Source of the DNA: Microcaldota archaeon
Lineage (GTDB): Archaea; Micrarchaeota; Micrarchaeia; Anstonellales; J096
Length of the DNA stretch: 18,041 bases
Direction: 5' to 3'
NCBI GenBank assembly: GCA_026396375.1
Contig: JAPLWW010000039.1
Coordinates: 1-18,041, forward strand
Position numbers and translations under genes: made by a program. This document shows positions 1-8,059 of the stretch, piece by piece. Below the pieces are notes generated by a model. That model saw nothing but the letters and a program-made list of their open reading frames with translations. It had not been told where the DNA came from and ran no database searches. Numbering within the stretch: the stretch's first letter is position 1; each line of letters opens with the position of its first letter.

Positions 1-182
1 TGGCTGAAGCGCCAACTGCAAAAGCTTCGGATATCATTCAGCCAAAGAAGAAAGAGCCGGCAATTCAGCAGGATATATCCCCAACACCCAAGCTCAGGGA
101 GATGCCAAAGGAAAAGGATGTTGCGCATGCAGCCTCCCCCATAGAAAGGCTTGCGCAAAAGGAAAAAGGCAAGGTTTCCTAA
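1..182 (+). CDS. 3' end of an unidentified gene (partial), charged Pro/Ala/Lys-rich tail
   Basis: An open frame enters from the left edge (codons starting at base 3) and ends in TAA at 180-182, giving the last 59 residues of a protein. The tail is made almost only of Ala, Pro, Lys, Glu and Gln with no hydrophobic core, so it is probably a disordered, highly charged C-terminal extension. No family can be named from it. Its stop overlaps the stop of the convergent dph2 gene: the four bases CTAA at 179-182 give TAA on the + strand and TAG on the - strand. The other two + frames in this stretch contain a stop or show no protein-like composition, which supports this frame. The body of the gene lies outside the window. 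Confidence 0.6.
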   Translation, partial: AEAPTAKASDIIQPKKKEPAIQQDISPTPKLREMPKEKDVAHAASPIERLAQKEKGKVS

Positions 183-1084
183 TCCTTCCTGTCCCACATT
201 TTCAGAAGATTCTTCAATTCAGAGATGTCTATCATCGGCTTGGCGTAGCTGTCCTTGTCATCAACCATTCTTGGGCAGGCCGTGTTGACATAAGCATCTA
301 TAAACATGAAATTGTCTATCGAGCTGTCTATTATGTTGGAAACAAGCACGTATGCCCTCTTCCCCCTTTTCTCAAGCTCCTTTTTGGCATTCTCTGCAAT
401 CTTCATCCTGAACTGGCCCGGCTTTGTCGAAACCAGGATGCCGAAGCTTTTTGCGCCGTATGCCGCAATCAATGCGCCTTTCCTTTGCTTCCTGAATCTC
501 ATCAGCTCCTCATTGAGCAGCTTCCATTTCCCATTGTATGGATTCAGGGAATAGATATCCTTTTTGTCAATGTCAAAAGCAGAAAGCGCATGGAAATTGC
601 CGTCTGCGACTATCACCAGCGTTTCAGCATCAACATCCAAGGCAGAGGCATCGCAGCCCAAAACCTGGCCTTCCTCCAAAGCCATCTTTCCTTTTTTTGT
701 CAACGCCTTAATTCCATTCTTATCAAACAGCCTTTTCATATCATTGAGCTGATGGATGTGCTGGACTGTCGTGGCAATGCCTATTTTCCTCACTCCCTTT
801 TCCTTGAGCATCTTGGCAAAGCCCTTAAGCAAGGAGATATCAACCTCAATCTTCCATGGAACATACTCAACCTCTATCCCAGGGCTTGTTTTTATGTACC
901 TGTTATGGCCGAAATGGACTATCTTTTCAGCCCCAATGGCTTTTGCCTCCTCAAGGGCCAGGTCGCATGCTCCATATGTAGATCTGGCGACAAGGAAGAC
1001 TTCATTGCCCTGCTTTTCCAGCCTTTCAGCATACTCGCTGGCATGCCTTTTCAGGCCTTCCGGAAACTGGAGAAGTATTCTCAT
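179..1084 (-). CDS. dph2: Diphthamide biosynthesis enzyme Dph2 (radical 3-amino-3-carboxypropyl transferase)
   Basis: A 301-residue protein opening with LLQFPEGLK, the typical start of the Dph1/Dph2 family. In archaea Dph2 works as a homodimer that carries a [4Fe-4S] cluster. It cleaves S-adenosylmethionine to move a 3-amino-3-carboxypropyl group onto a histidine of elongation factor 2, the first step of diphthamide synthesis. The three cluster cysteines expected, one per repeated domain, are visible at C40 (YGACD), C144 (LGCDAS) and C270 (NTACPR). Length is slightly below the roughly 340 residues of characterised archaeal Dph2. The ATG at 1082-1084 lies about 29 nt from the centre of a TTTAAA box shared with the divergent smc gene, so the transcript is probably leaderless or nearly so. 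Its 3' end overlaps the incoming + strand gene by 4 nt. Identification is firm; later diphthamide genes are not in this window. Confidence 0.95.
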   Translation of the reverse strand: MRILLQFPEGLKRHASEYAERLEKQGNEVFLVARSTYGACDLALEEAKAIGAEKIVHFGHNRYIKTSPGIEVEYVPWKIEVDISLLKGFAKMLKEKGVRKIGIATTVQHIHQLNDMKRLFDKNGIKALTKKGKMALEEGQVLGCDASALDVDAETLVIVADGNFHALSAFDIDKKDIYSLNPYNGKWKLLNEELMRFRKQRKGALIAAYGAKSFGILVSTKPGQFRMKIAENAKKELEKRGKRAYVLVSNIIDSSIDNFMFIDAYVNTACPRMVDDKDSYAKPMIDISELKNLLKMWDRKD

Positions 1085-1107
1085 AATGACTAAGACTCTA
1101 TAGAGAA

Positions 1108-1118
1108 TGTTTAAAAGG
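1108..1118. promoter_or_regulatory. Shared, near-symmetrical TATA-like box for the divergent dph2 and smc genes
   Basis: The 52-54 nt spacer between dph2 and smc holds a single strong A/T box, TTTAAAA at 1110-1116, followed by GG. The TTTAAA core is self-complementary and can be read as a TATA box on either strand. Its centre is about 26 nt upstream of the smc GTG and about 29 nt upstream of the dph2 ATG. Both distances match the usual archaeal spacing between TATA box and transcription start, which implies that both mRNAs start at or next to their start codons. No Shine-Dalgarno sequence is seen before either gene. Confidence 0.55.
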
Positions 1119-1138
1119 TTTAATGGGAATAAGCCAAT

Positions 1139-4100
1139 GTGTATCTCAATAGGGTCATCCTTAAAAATTTCAAGTCATTCAAGGAAGCCGACATAGGCCT
1201 AACCCCAGGGGTCAACGCCTTTGCAGGCCCAAACGGATCCGGAAAAAGCAACATCTGCGACGCAATAAGGTTCATTCTGGGAGAAACATCGCTGAAGGCA
1301 ATGAGGGTTGATTCCACAAAAAACCTGATCAACTACGGATCCCAGTCCGCAAACGTCGAGGTTGTCTTTCTGGACGGCGAGGAAAAGCTTTTTGTCTCAA
1401 GGGAAATAGAGAAGGACGGCCAAACGACCTTCAGATTGAATGGAAAGAAAATAACGGGGAAAGACCTGCAGAACTTCATAATAAAAAAAGGATTATATTC
1501 TCCTAAAAGGGTTGTCATAGGCCAAGGCGAGATAAACAGGATTGCCGAGCTCAAGCCAAAGGAATTGAGGGAATACATTGACGACCTGGCAGGGATCTCA
1601 GAATACGAGATGAAAAGGCAGGAGGCATTAAAGGAGCTTGAATCAGCTGATGTGAGGATCAAGGAGGCCAACCTAGTCCTTGGCGAGAAGCTGAAGTTCC
1701 TTGATGAGCTCAAGGCGGAAATGGACAGGGCAGAGGAGTATTTCAAGATGAAGAAGGAGCTTGACAACATAAAGTACACGCTCATATTCAGGGAAACCGA
1801 AAGGATAAAGCAGGAGGAGAACAGGCTCAATCAAAGGAAGGAGGAAAACATAGTCAGCAAGGACGAGATTGAGGCAAGGATCAATGACATCAGGGCAAAG
1901 ATCCAGAAGATAATGGATGACAGAACTGTTACCAACAAGGAGCTGGAGGAAAAAGTCAAGAGAAATGAGCTGTTCAAGCAGATAGAGCAGCTCAAGTCAG
2001 ACGTTGCAGTGAAAAGGGAATCAATAAGGGGATTCGACGAAAAGGAGGCGATGATAAGGGAGCAGCTTGTTTCAGTAAACACAGAGCTGTCATCATTGCA
2101 GACAAAGTCAATAGAGCTTGACGCAGGCATAAAGCAGTCTCGGTCTGAGGCAAGCTCAATCAACATAGACAAAGTAAAAAAGGAGGACGAGAAGCTTGGA
2201 AAAATAATGGCGGAAATGGAGGCAAAGGAGAAGAAAACCCACTCCTTGGATATTGAGATAGCATCTTCCTCATCGGCCCTTGAAAAGGACAGGGAAATGC
2301 TGAATATCAAGGACGGCATGCTCAATGAACTCATAAGCCAGAAGCAGGGCTCCGCAACAGAGTCAATTGACCTTGAAAAGGAGCTAAAGAAAATAGAAAA
2401 AGATTCAATGGACCTTTTCTCAAAGGAAAAGTCCCTGAACAACCTAATAGCAGATTCAGACAAGAAGACAATCAAGCTAAGGGAAAGGATAGCGATAATG
2501 AGGGCATCCGCCGGAACACAGAAGGTCAATCCAGCCCTCCATTTTGTCGATGAGCTGAAGAGTTCAGGAAAGATTGAGGGTATATACGGCAAGGTGATCG
2601 ACCTTATCCATTTTGACGAGAAGTTCGCAGAGGCGGTTGAGGCATCAGCTTCAGCAAGGCTCAACTATGTGGTTGTCTCTGATCTCAATGTCGCAAGGCA
2701 GGTAATAGACTATCTCAAGGAAGCCAGGGTCGGAAGGGTGACAATAATCCCATTGGGAGAAATCAAGGCAAACGTCTCAAACATCAGGGAAGGCATAGGC
2801 ATGCTCAGGACATTTGTCTCCTCTGATATCCTGTTCTCGAAGGTAATAGACTACGTCTTTGGGGATACCATCTTGGTAAACAACTTCGAGGAGGGAAAGA
2901 AGCTCCATGGAAGGTACAGGACAGTAACAATGGACGGAACGCTGTTCGAGGCAAGCGGAGTCCTCACAGGAGGAAAGTCAACAACGAACTTTGCCATGAA
3001 CAAGGCGCTTTCATCGGCAGAATCAGAGCTTGATGTTGTAAGGTCTGAAAGGGAAAACTACATTTCACAGCTAAAGGAGGTAAAGGAGAAGTTCTCCCTA
3101 AACAGGGAAAAGAAGGCCCAGATAGAGACAAAGCTTTCCATGGCAAAGACAGAGGGCAAGGAAACAAAGGGAAAGATAAACATAGAGCAGCTGAAGGACG
3201 AGGTTTTCAAGGCCAAGAATTCCATCTTGGAAAAGGAAAGGAAGATAGAGGAAATGAAGTCCCTGCTACAGGAATTGGGCAAGGAGAATGAAAAATTAAA
3301 GGCAGAGAAGGAAAAGATACTCCAGAAGATGAACATCGAGGAGGATGACTACAACAAGAAGACGCTTGAGAAGACATCGCTCAAGGCAATGCTCCTGGAA
3401 AGGGCCAAGAACCAGGAAAATGAAAGGGGGGAGGCGCTTTCAAGGATTCCTGAGATGCAGAAGGAGATGAAATCATTGGAGGACAAGATCTCAGGAATAG
3501 GCAAGGAAAGGAGGCTGCTTTCAGACTCGCTCAGGATGAAGGAAGGCGAGCTGGTTTTCAAGGAAACCGAGTTCGGGAAGAGCGGCCAGCTTCTCAATGA
3601 CCTGATGGCGAAAATCAACAGGTTCGAGAAGGAGCTCCAGGAGCTTGGGGGCGAGGAAAAGTCCCTGACAGACAAGCTTTCAAAGGTTGAAAGGGAGATA
3701 GGGAAGGCGGATATCGAGCTTGCCTCGATAGGGACAAGGGTGGAGGACCTTGAAAGGTCCATAGAGGCATATAAAGATGCCTCATTGCTTGAAGAGGGGA
3801 GGATTGAGCTGGAAAAAAGGATGAAGGAGCTTGAGGAAAGGCTTTCAGGGACCCAATCCATAAACTTCGCCGCAAAGGAGACCTATTACAGGTTGTATGA
3901 CGACGTTGGCGAGATAAAGGAAAGGCTGGACAAGCTGAAGGTGGAAAGGGACAGCATCATGCTCCTCATGGAGGAGATAAACAAGAAGAAGAAGGACGCA
4001 TTTTTCGATACCCTCAACAATGTCAAGAAGAACTTCGAGGGCATCTTCTCAAACCTCAGGCATTTCGGCACAGGAACATTGGAATTGGACAACAATGATG

Positions 4101-4453
4101 ACCCTTTCGAGAGCGGCCTGCACATCAAGGTCCTGAGGAATGACAAGTCCATAAGCCTGCATGCGCTTTCAGGGGGGGAAAAGACGATAGTGTCATTGAT
4201 GTTCATATTCTCAATGCTGTTTGTGAGGCCTTCCCCAATCTATGTCCTTGACGAGATAGACGCGGCATTGGACAAGCTGAACAGCGAGAGGATGATAGAC
4301 CTGATAAAGGGGATATCCAGATCCACCCAGTTCATCCTTGTCAGCCACAATGAGATCGTATTGAGCAAGTGCGACGTCATTATCGGCGTTGCAAAGGCAA
4401 AGACAGGGTCAAAGGTCATCGAAGTCAGGAATAAACAGGATACTGCGAGCTGA
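1139..4453 (+). CDS. smc: Chromosome segregation/condensin ATPase SMC
   Basis: An 1104-residue SMC protein that organises and segregates the chromosome as an ATP-driven dimer. Domains in order: N-terminal ATPase half with Walker A GPNGSGKSN (residues 30-38), a first coiled coil to about residue 460, a hinge at about 465-612 (ending near the typical GVLTGG), a second coiled coil, and the C-terminal ATPase half with the signature LSGGEK (1010-1015) and Walker B YVLDEIDAALD (from 1035). It is somewhat shorter than the usual 1170-1190, mainly through shorter arms. The start is GTG at 1139: an in-frame TAA lies at 1130-1132, and the ATG at 1137 is in another frame. The 3' end overlaps the convergent gene by 29 nt. 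The usual kleisin partner ScpA is not adjacent. Several long antisense open frames inside it are by-products of its Lys/Glu-rich codons. Confidence 0.97.
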   Translation: MYLNRVILKNFKSFKEADIGLTPGVNAFAGPNGSGKSNICDAIRFILGETSLKAMRVDSTKNLINYGSQSANVEVVFLDGEEKLFVSREIEKDGQTTFRLNGKKITGKDLQNFIIKKGLYSPKRVVIGQGEINRIAELKPKELREYIDDLAGISEYEMKRQEALKELESADVRIKEANLVLGEKLKFLDELKAEMDRAEEYFKMKKELDNIKYTLIFRETERIKQEENRLNQRKEENIVSKDEIEARINDIRAKIQKIMDDRTVTNKELEEKVKRNELFKQIEQLKSDVAVKRESIRGFDEKEAMIREQLVSVNTELSSLQTKSIELDAGIKQSRSEASSINIDKVKKEDEKLGKIMAEMEAKEKKTHSLDIEIASSSSALEKDREMLNIKDGMLNELISQKQGSATESIDLEKELKKIEKDSMDLFSKEKSLNNLIADSDKKTIKLRERIAIMRASAGTQKVNPALHFVDELKSSGKIEGIYGKVIDLIHFDEKFAEAVEASASARLNYVVVSDLNVARQVIDYLKEARVGRVTIIPLGEIKANVSNIREGIGMLRTFVSSDILFSKVIDYVFGDTILVNNFEEGKKLHGRYRTVTMDGTLFEASGVLTGGKSTTNFAMNKALSSAESELDVVRSERENYISQLKEVKEKFSLNREKKAQIETKLSMAKTEGKETKGKINIEQLKDEVFKAKNSILEKERKIEEMKSLLQELGKENEKLKAEKEKILQKMNIEEDDYNKKTLEKTSLKAMLLERAKNQENERGEALSRIPEMQKEMKSLEDKISGIGKERRLLSDSLRMKEGELVFKETEFGKSGQLLNDLMAKINRFEKELQELGGEEKSLTDKLSKVEREIGKADIELASIGTRVEDLERSIEAYKDASLLEEGRIELEKRMKELEERLSGTQSINFAAKETYYRLYDDVGEIKERLDKLKVERDSIMLLMEEINKKKKDAFFDTLNNVKKNFEGIFSNLRHFGTGTLELDNNDDPFESGLHIKVLRNDKSISLHALSGGEKTIVSLMFIFSMLFVRPSPIYVLDEIDAALDKLNSERMIDLIKGISRSTQFILVSHNEIVLSKCDVIIGVAKAKTGSKVIEVRNKQDTAS

Positions 4454-5474
4454 CCGTATAGTCAAGCACCAGGTTTCCTGATATTTCCGCATCAAGCACA
4501 AGGGTAAGCCCCTTTATGCTGGAATTCATGTTCTTTATCTCCAGCTCCATTATCCCCTTGTTAGGAAGGATATATTGGTCGTCCTGCGAAACTGCAATGA
4601 CCTTTGAAGCAATATCCTCCGAAGTCGCATAGCTTATGTTCAGTTTTTCCTTTGACCTTATTACAGAATCCTGGAATGTCACGTTGCCGTAATCCTCAAT
4701 GATCTTGGTCTTGTTTGTCATGTTTTCATTCACTATGATGTATTTGTCCCCAAGCCATGAGACATAATCCTTCTTTTCCTTTGACAAGTTTGAAAGCAGG
4801 ACTATGTTCGATATTTCCTTGATATAATCTCCGTTGCCGATCATGGTCCTGTTCTCAAAATCAACTGAATAAAGATAGTTCGTTTCAGTCACGTTGACTA
4901 TCTTTGCGCTTATCGTTATGGATTCCCTGTTGCTGCTTATAACGGAATTCTGCATGTATTTGACTTCCCCTCCCTGCGCAGCGGCCTCCCCAGACACAAC
5001 GACTGTGCTGTTTGTCCCTATAGTCGGGTTAAGGTAAACCTCAAGGGGCATTGAAACATTGACTTCTATGGTTCCGTTTATCATTCCTGCCCCTTCAGGG
5101 GTCAGGACTGCCTTTCTCATCACTGTCCCATATTTTCCGTTCACCATGCCATATATTTCTATAGGGGCGGTCTCGTTCTCAGTCATTATCAGTATCTGGT
5201 CGGGATTTTCGTAAACCTTCTTCACTCCGGCTATGGCTGAAACGTTCTGGCTGATGTCAGAGAAATTTGCCGGGTTGAAGACCTTGACAATGTCCTTGAA
5301 TGATTCAAGGGTGTAGTTTGCAGTAATATATCCTGTTATGTACTCATCAGCCGTCGCTGCATTGGCGCTTGGCTTGTTCATGCCTATCAGGAAAACATCC
5401 CCCAACACCAGCACCAGGACCGCGAATACCGCAAAGCCAATAACAATATACTTATTTAAGTTTTGCTTTTCCAT
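4425..5474 (-). CDS. Membrane-anchored extracytoplasmic protein with many N-glycosylation sequons, function unknown
   Basis: A 349-residue protein with a short basic start and one hydrophobic segment at about residues 10-32 (signal anchor or uncleaved signal peptide). The rest is Ser/Thr/Asn-rich and beta-prone, so an N-in, C-out surface protein is likely. Reading the sequence gives 15 N-X-S/T sequons (NYT, NFS, NVS, NET, NGT, NVS, NST, NVT, NRT, NLS, NMT, NKT, NVT, NIS, NSS), roughly one per 21 residues beyond the anchor. No known domain is recognised and no cysteine motif is seen. The density of sequons, together with the glycan locus a few kilobases away, makes it a plausible glycoprotein acceptor; this is inference. 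A TTTTTAAAA box centred about 28 nt before the ATG fits a leaderless promoter. Its 3' end overlaps smc by 29 nt. Confidence 0.75.
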   Translation of the reverse strand: MEKQNLNKYIVIGFAVFAVLVLVLGDVFLIGMNKPSANAATADEYITGYITANYTLESFKDIVKVFNPANFSDISQNVSAIAGVKKVYENPDQILIMTENETAPIEIYGMVNGKYGTVMRKAVLTPEGAGMINGTIEVNVSMPLEVYLNPTIGTNSTVVVSGEAAAQGGEVKYMQNSVISSNRESITISAKIVNVTETNYLYSVDFENRTMIGNGDYIKEISNIVLLSNLSKEKKDYVSWLGDKYIIVNENMTNKTKIIEDYGNVTFQDSVIRSKEKLNISYATSEDIASKVIAVSQDDQYILPNKGIMELEIKNMNSSIKGLTLVLDAEISGNLVLDYTVSSQYPVYS

Positions 5475-5497
5475 AGATTAGGGATAGTTTTGAAACA

Positions 5498-5506
5498 TTT
5501 TTAAAA
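5498..5506. promoter_or_regulatory. TATA-like box in the divergent spacer between the sequon-rich protein and FKBP gene
   Basis: TTTTTAAAA at 5498-5506 is centred about 28 nt upstream of the - strand start at 5474, the spacing seen for most genes here. Read towards the + strand it is only about 18 nt before the FKBP ATG at 5521, which is too close. The FKBP gene may instead use the weaker TTTTGAAA at about 5488-5495. Confidence 0.45.
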
Positions 5507-5520
5507 GATGGTGTATTGAG

Positions 5521-6177
5521 ATGGAAAAAGGAGACTTCATAATGCTGGACCTTGAGGGCAAGGATTCCTCAGGGGAGATATTCGATTCCACGAAAGGGGA
5601 TATAGCCAAGAAGCTTCACGGCAAGGAAGGCCCGATGCTATTGATATACGGCCATGCCATGATGATAAAGGGGCTGGATAATGCCATAAAGGGCATGAAA
5701 GAGGGGGAGTCAAAGGGCGTTGTCCTTGATTCCAACGATGCCTTTGGCCAAAAGGACCAGAACAAGCTGAAGGTCTATCCGGTTACGGAGTTCATAAAGG
5801 CAGGGTACAAGAGCCTTTCCACAGGCATGATGATGGTCATAAACGTTCCCGGAGGCCAGCTGACAGGGACAATAAAAAGCATCTCAAACGGAAGGGTTAC
5901 CGTTGATTTCAACCATCCTTTGGCAGGAAAGAGGGTCTTTTATGAGCTTAAGATAGAAAAGGTAATCAAGGATCTAAATGAGAAGGTTGCAAAGCTCTGC
6001 GAAACAATGGACATAGTAGCAGATGTCAATGTCAATGAAAAGGAAAAGAGGATAACTGTAAATGTCAGGGAGGACAAGAACAGCAGCAAGGCCACGCTCC
6101 ATTCAAACCTTGAGCATCTTTTCCCGGAATACAAAAGGGATGTGAATGACGCTGGAAAGGCTGAAGGAGCAAAGTGA
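5521..6177 (+). CDS. FKBP-type peptidyl-prolyl cis-trans isomerase, long archaeal (SlyD-like) form
   Basis: A 218-residue cytoplasmic isomerase and folding chaperone. The opening GDFIMLDLEGKDSSGEIFD is the first strand and loop of the FKBP domain. GPMLLIYGHAMMIKGLDNAIKGMKEGE matches the family core, and DAFGQKDQNK is the usual lead into the flap region. Residues about 85-130 form the inserted-in-flap domain found in SlyD and archaeal long FKBPs, followed by FNHPLAGKRVFYELKI, the return of the FKBP core. The last ~65 residues form an extra C-terminal domain, as in methanogen FKBPs of about 25 kDa. The ATG at 5521 keeps the conserved GDF strand; the next Met (codon 8) would cut into it. No signal peptide is seen. 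The 3' end overlaps the next gene by 32 nt, suggesting co-transcription. Confidence 0.92.
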   Translation: MEKGDFIMLDLEGKDSSGEIFDSTKGDIAKKLHGKEGPMLLIYGHAMMIKGLDNAIKGMKEGESKGVVLDSNDAFGQKDQNKLKVYPVTEFIKAGYKSLSTGMMMVINVPGGQLTGTIKSISNGRVTVDFNHPLAGKRVFYELKIEKVIKDLNEKVAKLCETMDIVADVNVNEKEKRITVNVREDKNSSKATLHSNLEHLFPEYKRDVNDAGKAEGAK

Positions 6178-6901
6178 ATACCTTTCTCTCATGTCCATGC
6201 TTCTTTCACCAAAGGAGCCTTTCGATTCCCCGACAATAAGGGAGCAGGCAAAAAGCAGGTTCATCTCCTCCGTAAAGCTGCCATTGCCAAACTCAATCGT
6301 AATTTTTGAGCCCCACAAGCCCTATTCAGTTCCAACCAACTATTTTCAGGGCCTCAATATAGACGGGACCCAGCTTGAGGACAATTTCACCTCAGGTTCT
6401 TTCAGGGGCCTGGTCTTCTTCGGGGAGAACATCCTCCTCCTTTCAACCCATGCGATCAACAAGGCAGGAAAGGACTATTCACTCCATTATGTTGCAGTCC
6501 ATTTCAAGAGGAATGAGCTTAAGGTCCAGAGGCAGGGAATCGAGATCACGGTTTCGTTTTCAGGGGAGAAGTCCGCAAAATCAATTTTGGACGGGGCGAT
6601 ATCAAAGCACAGCATAAAGTTTTCATTCGTGCATTCAAAGATTGAAAACAGGCTGATAACCCCGGAAAAGGCCATGGAATCAGACATGATAAAGGGATAC
6701 GTGAAGAGGTTCGGGGACGCGAGCTCTTATATCACATCATCGAAAATGATGGGATTCACGGTTACAACGCCATTCGTGCTTCCCCATCCCTATGCCTTCA
6801 GGTTCTGCAGGGAGCTTGGATTCAATACAAGGGCAGAGATGGCCTTTGCAAGCGAGATAGAGTTTGAAAGTCTCCTTTTCCCAAAACAGGCGGAGCAATG
6901 A
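6146..6901 (+). CDS. Conserved-looking hypothetical protein downstream of FKBP
   Basis: A 251-residue soluble protein that I do not recognise. It has no signal peptide, membrane segment, nucleotide-binding motif or metal-binding cysteine cluster. The middle (about 85-150) alternates hydrophobic and charged residues in a beta-strand-like way (GLVFFGENILLLS; HYVAVHFKRNELKVQ). The C-terminal part has a HPYAFRFCRELGF stretch. Codon use matches smc and FKBP, so it is a native gene. It overlaps the FKBP gene by 32 nt in another frame. The ATG at 6146 is the most upstream start; a Met at codon 16 (6191) lies about 21 nt after an AAGGAG at 6165-6170 and is an alternative. It ends 10 nt before the convergent glycosyltransferase. 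Confidence 0.7.
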   Translation: MTLERLKEQSEYLSLMSMLLSPKEPFDSPTIREQAKSRFISSVKLPLPNSIVIFEPHKPYSVPTNYFQGLNIDGTQLEDNFTSGSFRGLVFFGENILLLSTHAINKAGKDYSLHYVAVHFKRNELKVQRQGIEITVSFSGEKSAKSILDGAISKHSIKFSFVHSKIENRLITPEKAMESDMIKGYVKRFGDASSYITSSKMMGFTVTTPFVLPHPYAFRFCRELGFNTRAEMAFASEIEFESLLFPKQAEQ

Positions 6902-6911
6902 ATGATATCCA

Positions 6912-8033
6912 TCAGGTTTTCTTTTTGTTTTCCAAAAGCTCCCCATATAGGCTCACATAGGCATCCACAACTTTATTGATGTCATAGGATTCGGCAAGCC
7001 TTAGGCCTTCAGCTATTATGCTTTTCCTTAATTTAGGGTCATCCAGGACAAGCGATATCGCTTCTGCAAGGGCCTTTTCATCGCAGGGCTTGGCAAAAAC
7101 CCCTGCGTTTTCATAAAGCCCTTTCCAGAATGGCAGGTCAAACGCAACCATGGGGGTTCCGCAGGCAAGCGATTCCGCAAACACGGTGCCGAATACCTCA
7201 TACCTGGATGGCATGACTGCGACATCTGCGGATCTCTGGATCACTGATTTTTCATTGAAATCCATCTTTCCCAGGAAAACCACCAATCCGTCAATCCCTT
7301 CCTTTTTCGCCAATTGGATGTAATTCAATTTATCAGGGCCGTCTCCTACTATCAGCAGCTTTATGCTCCTTCCCTTCAGGTGCTTCATTGCCCTTATCAG
7401 GTATGAAACTCCCTTGGACCTTTCATGGAGCCTCCCGACATAGACTATTATATGATCGCAGTTGTACTCGGCATGAAGGTCCCTTTTGGGAAGCTTCCTG
7501 AAATAGCCAAAATCGATTCCAGGAGGGATAAACCTTAATTTTGATGATTGCATTTTGTAATGCTCCCTAAAGAAATCTGCCTGATAGGGGCTGGTTGTAA
7601 CAAGGCAGTCAAGGGAATTGAATGCCGTCTTGTCAAGGATGTCAACATATCCTGAATAGAGGGAATCGAATACACTGTAAAGCGGATTTTCAGGAGGCGA
7701 AAGCGCATGCTGTGATGCTTGGGTGAAATGGCTGGTTGCCAGCTTCACTTCATTCCTGAGAAATCTCCCTGCCTGGCTTAAAGAGGAATTGAGGAAATGG
7801 ACAATTTCATAGTCCCTATACGGCTTCAGTGCGTTGTAAGCATTCAGCAATAGCGGCCATCTTGAGTAGAATTCGAATTTTGAGGCGATGTTTCCTCTTG
7901 GCAGCATCGGAACCCCGCAGAATCTGGTTTCAACCCCCATTTTCCCCAATTTTTCCTTCATGTTGTTGAAAAAAGTCGTTTCGCCGCTTATGCCTTCATA
8001 GATATTGTAGGCCAGGAGAACCTTCATGCCCAT
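6912..8033 (-). CDS. GT-B fold glycosyltransferase, family GT4-like
   Basis: A protein of 373 residues from the first Met (371 from the second). The N-terminal Rossmann half begins MKVLLAYNIYEGISG, and the C-terminal nucleotide-sugar half has VYVGRLHERSKGVSYLIRA (from about 197), LLIVGDGP, and an E-x7-E motif at E279...E287 (YEVFGTVFAESLACGTP). These mark a retaining GT4 enzyme that adds a sugar to a lipid- or protein-linked glycan at the inner face of the membrane. The donor cannot be read from sequence. A TTTAAAA box at 8051-8057 is about 27 nt before the Met at 8027 and only about 21 nt before that at 8033, so I favour 8027 as the true start. It heads the glycan locus but is transcribed away from the gmd cassette. 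Confidence 0.9.
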   Translation of the reverse strand: MGMKVLLAYNIYEGISGETTFFNNMKEKLGKMGVETRFCGVPMLPRGNIASKFEFYSRWPLLLNAYNALKPYRDYEIVHFLNSSLSQAGRFLRNEVKLATSHFTQASQHALSPPENPLYSVFDSLYSGYVDILDKTAFNSLDCLVTTSPYQADFFREHYKMQSSKLRFIPPGIDFGYFRKLPKRDLHAEYNCDHIIVYVGRLHERSKGVSYLIRAMKHLKGRSIKLLIVGDGPDKLNYIQLAKKEGIDGLVVFLGKMDFNEKSVIQRSADVAVMPSRYEVFGTVFAESLACGTPMVAFDLPFWKGLYENAGVFAKPCDEKALAEAISLVLDDPKLRKSIIAEGLRLAESYDINKVVDAYVSLYGELLENKKKT

Positions 8034-8050
8034 TAGATTGGAAATGCGTG

Positions 8051-8057
8051 TTTAAAA
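8051..8057 (-). promoter_or_regulatory. TATA-like box for the GT4 gene
   Basis: TTTAAAA at 8051-8057 is centred about 27 nt from the ATG at 8025-8027. It lies immediately next to the 3' end of the broken gene at 8060-8353. Confidence 0.45.
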
Positions 8058-8059
8058 GA

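Noticed and set aside
485..1103. + strand open frames of up to 202 codons opposite dph2
   Set aside because: dph2 is certain on the - strand, with all three cluster cysteines; the opposite frames have no recognisable features.
1137..1139. ATG at 1137 as the smc start
   Set aside because: It is in a different frame from the SMC protein; the GTG at 1139 is the only start after the in-frame stop at 1130-1132.
1333..4206. Several long - strand open frames inside smc (1333-1830, 1831-2664, 3058-3336, 3349-3861, 3886-4206)
   Set aside because: They are Ser/Phe/Leu-rich mirror images of the Lys/Glu-rich coiled coil, have no promoters, and match no family.
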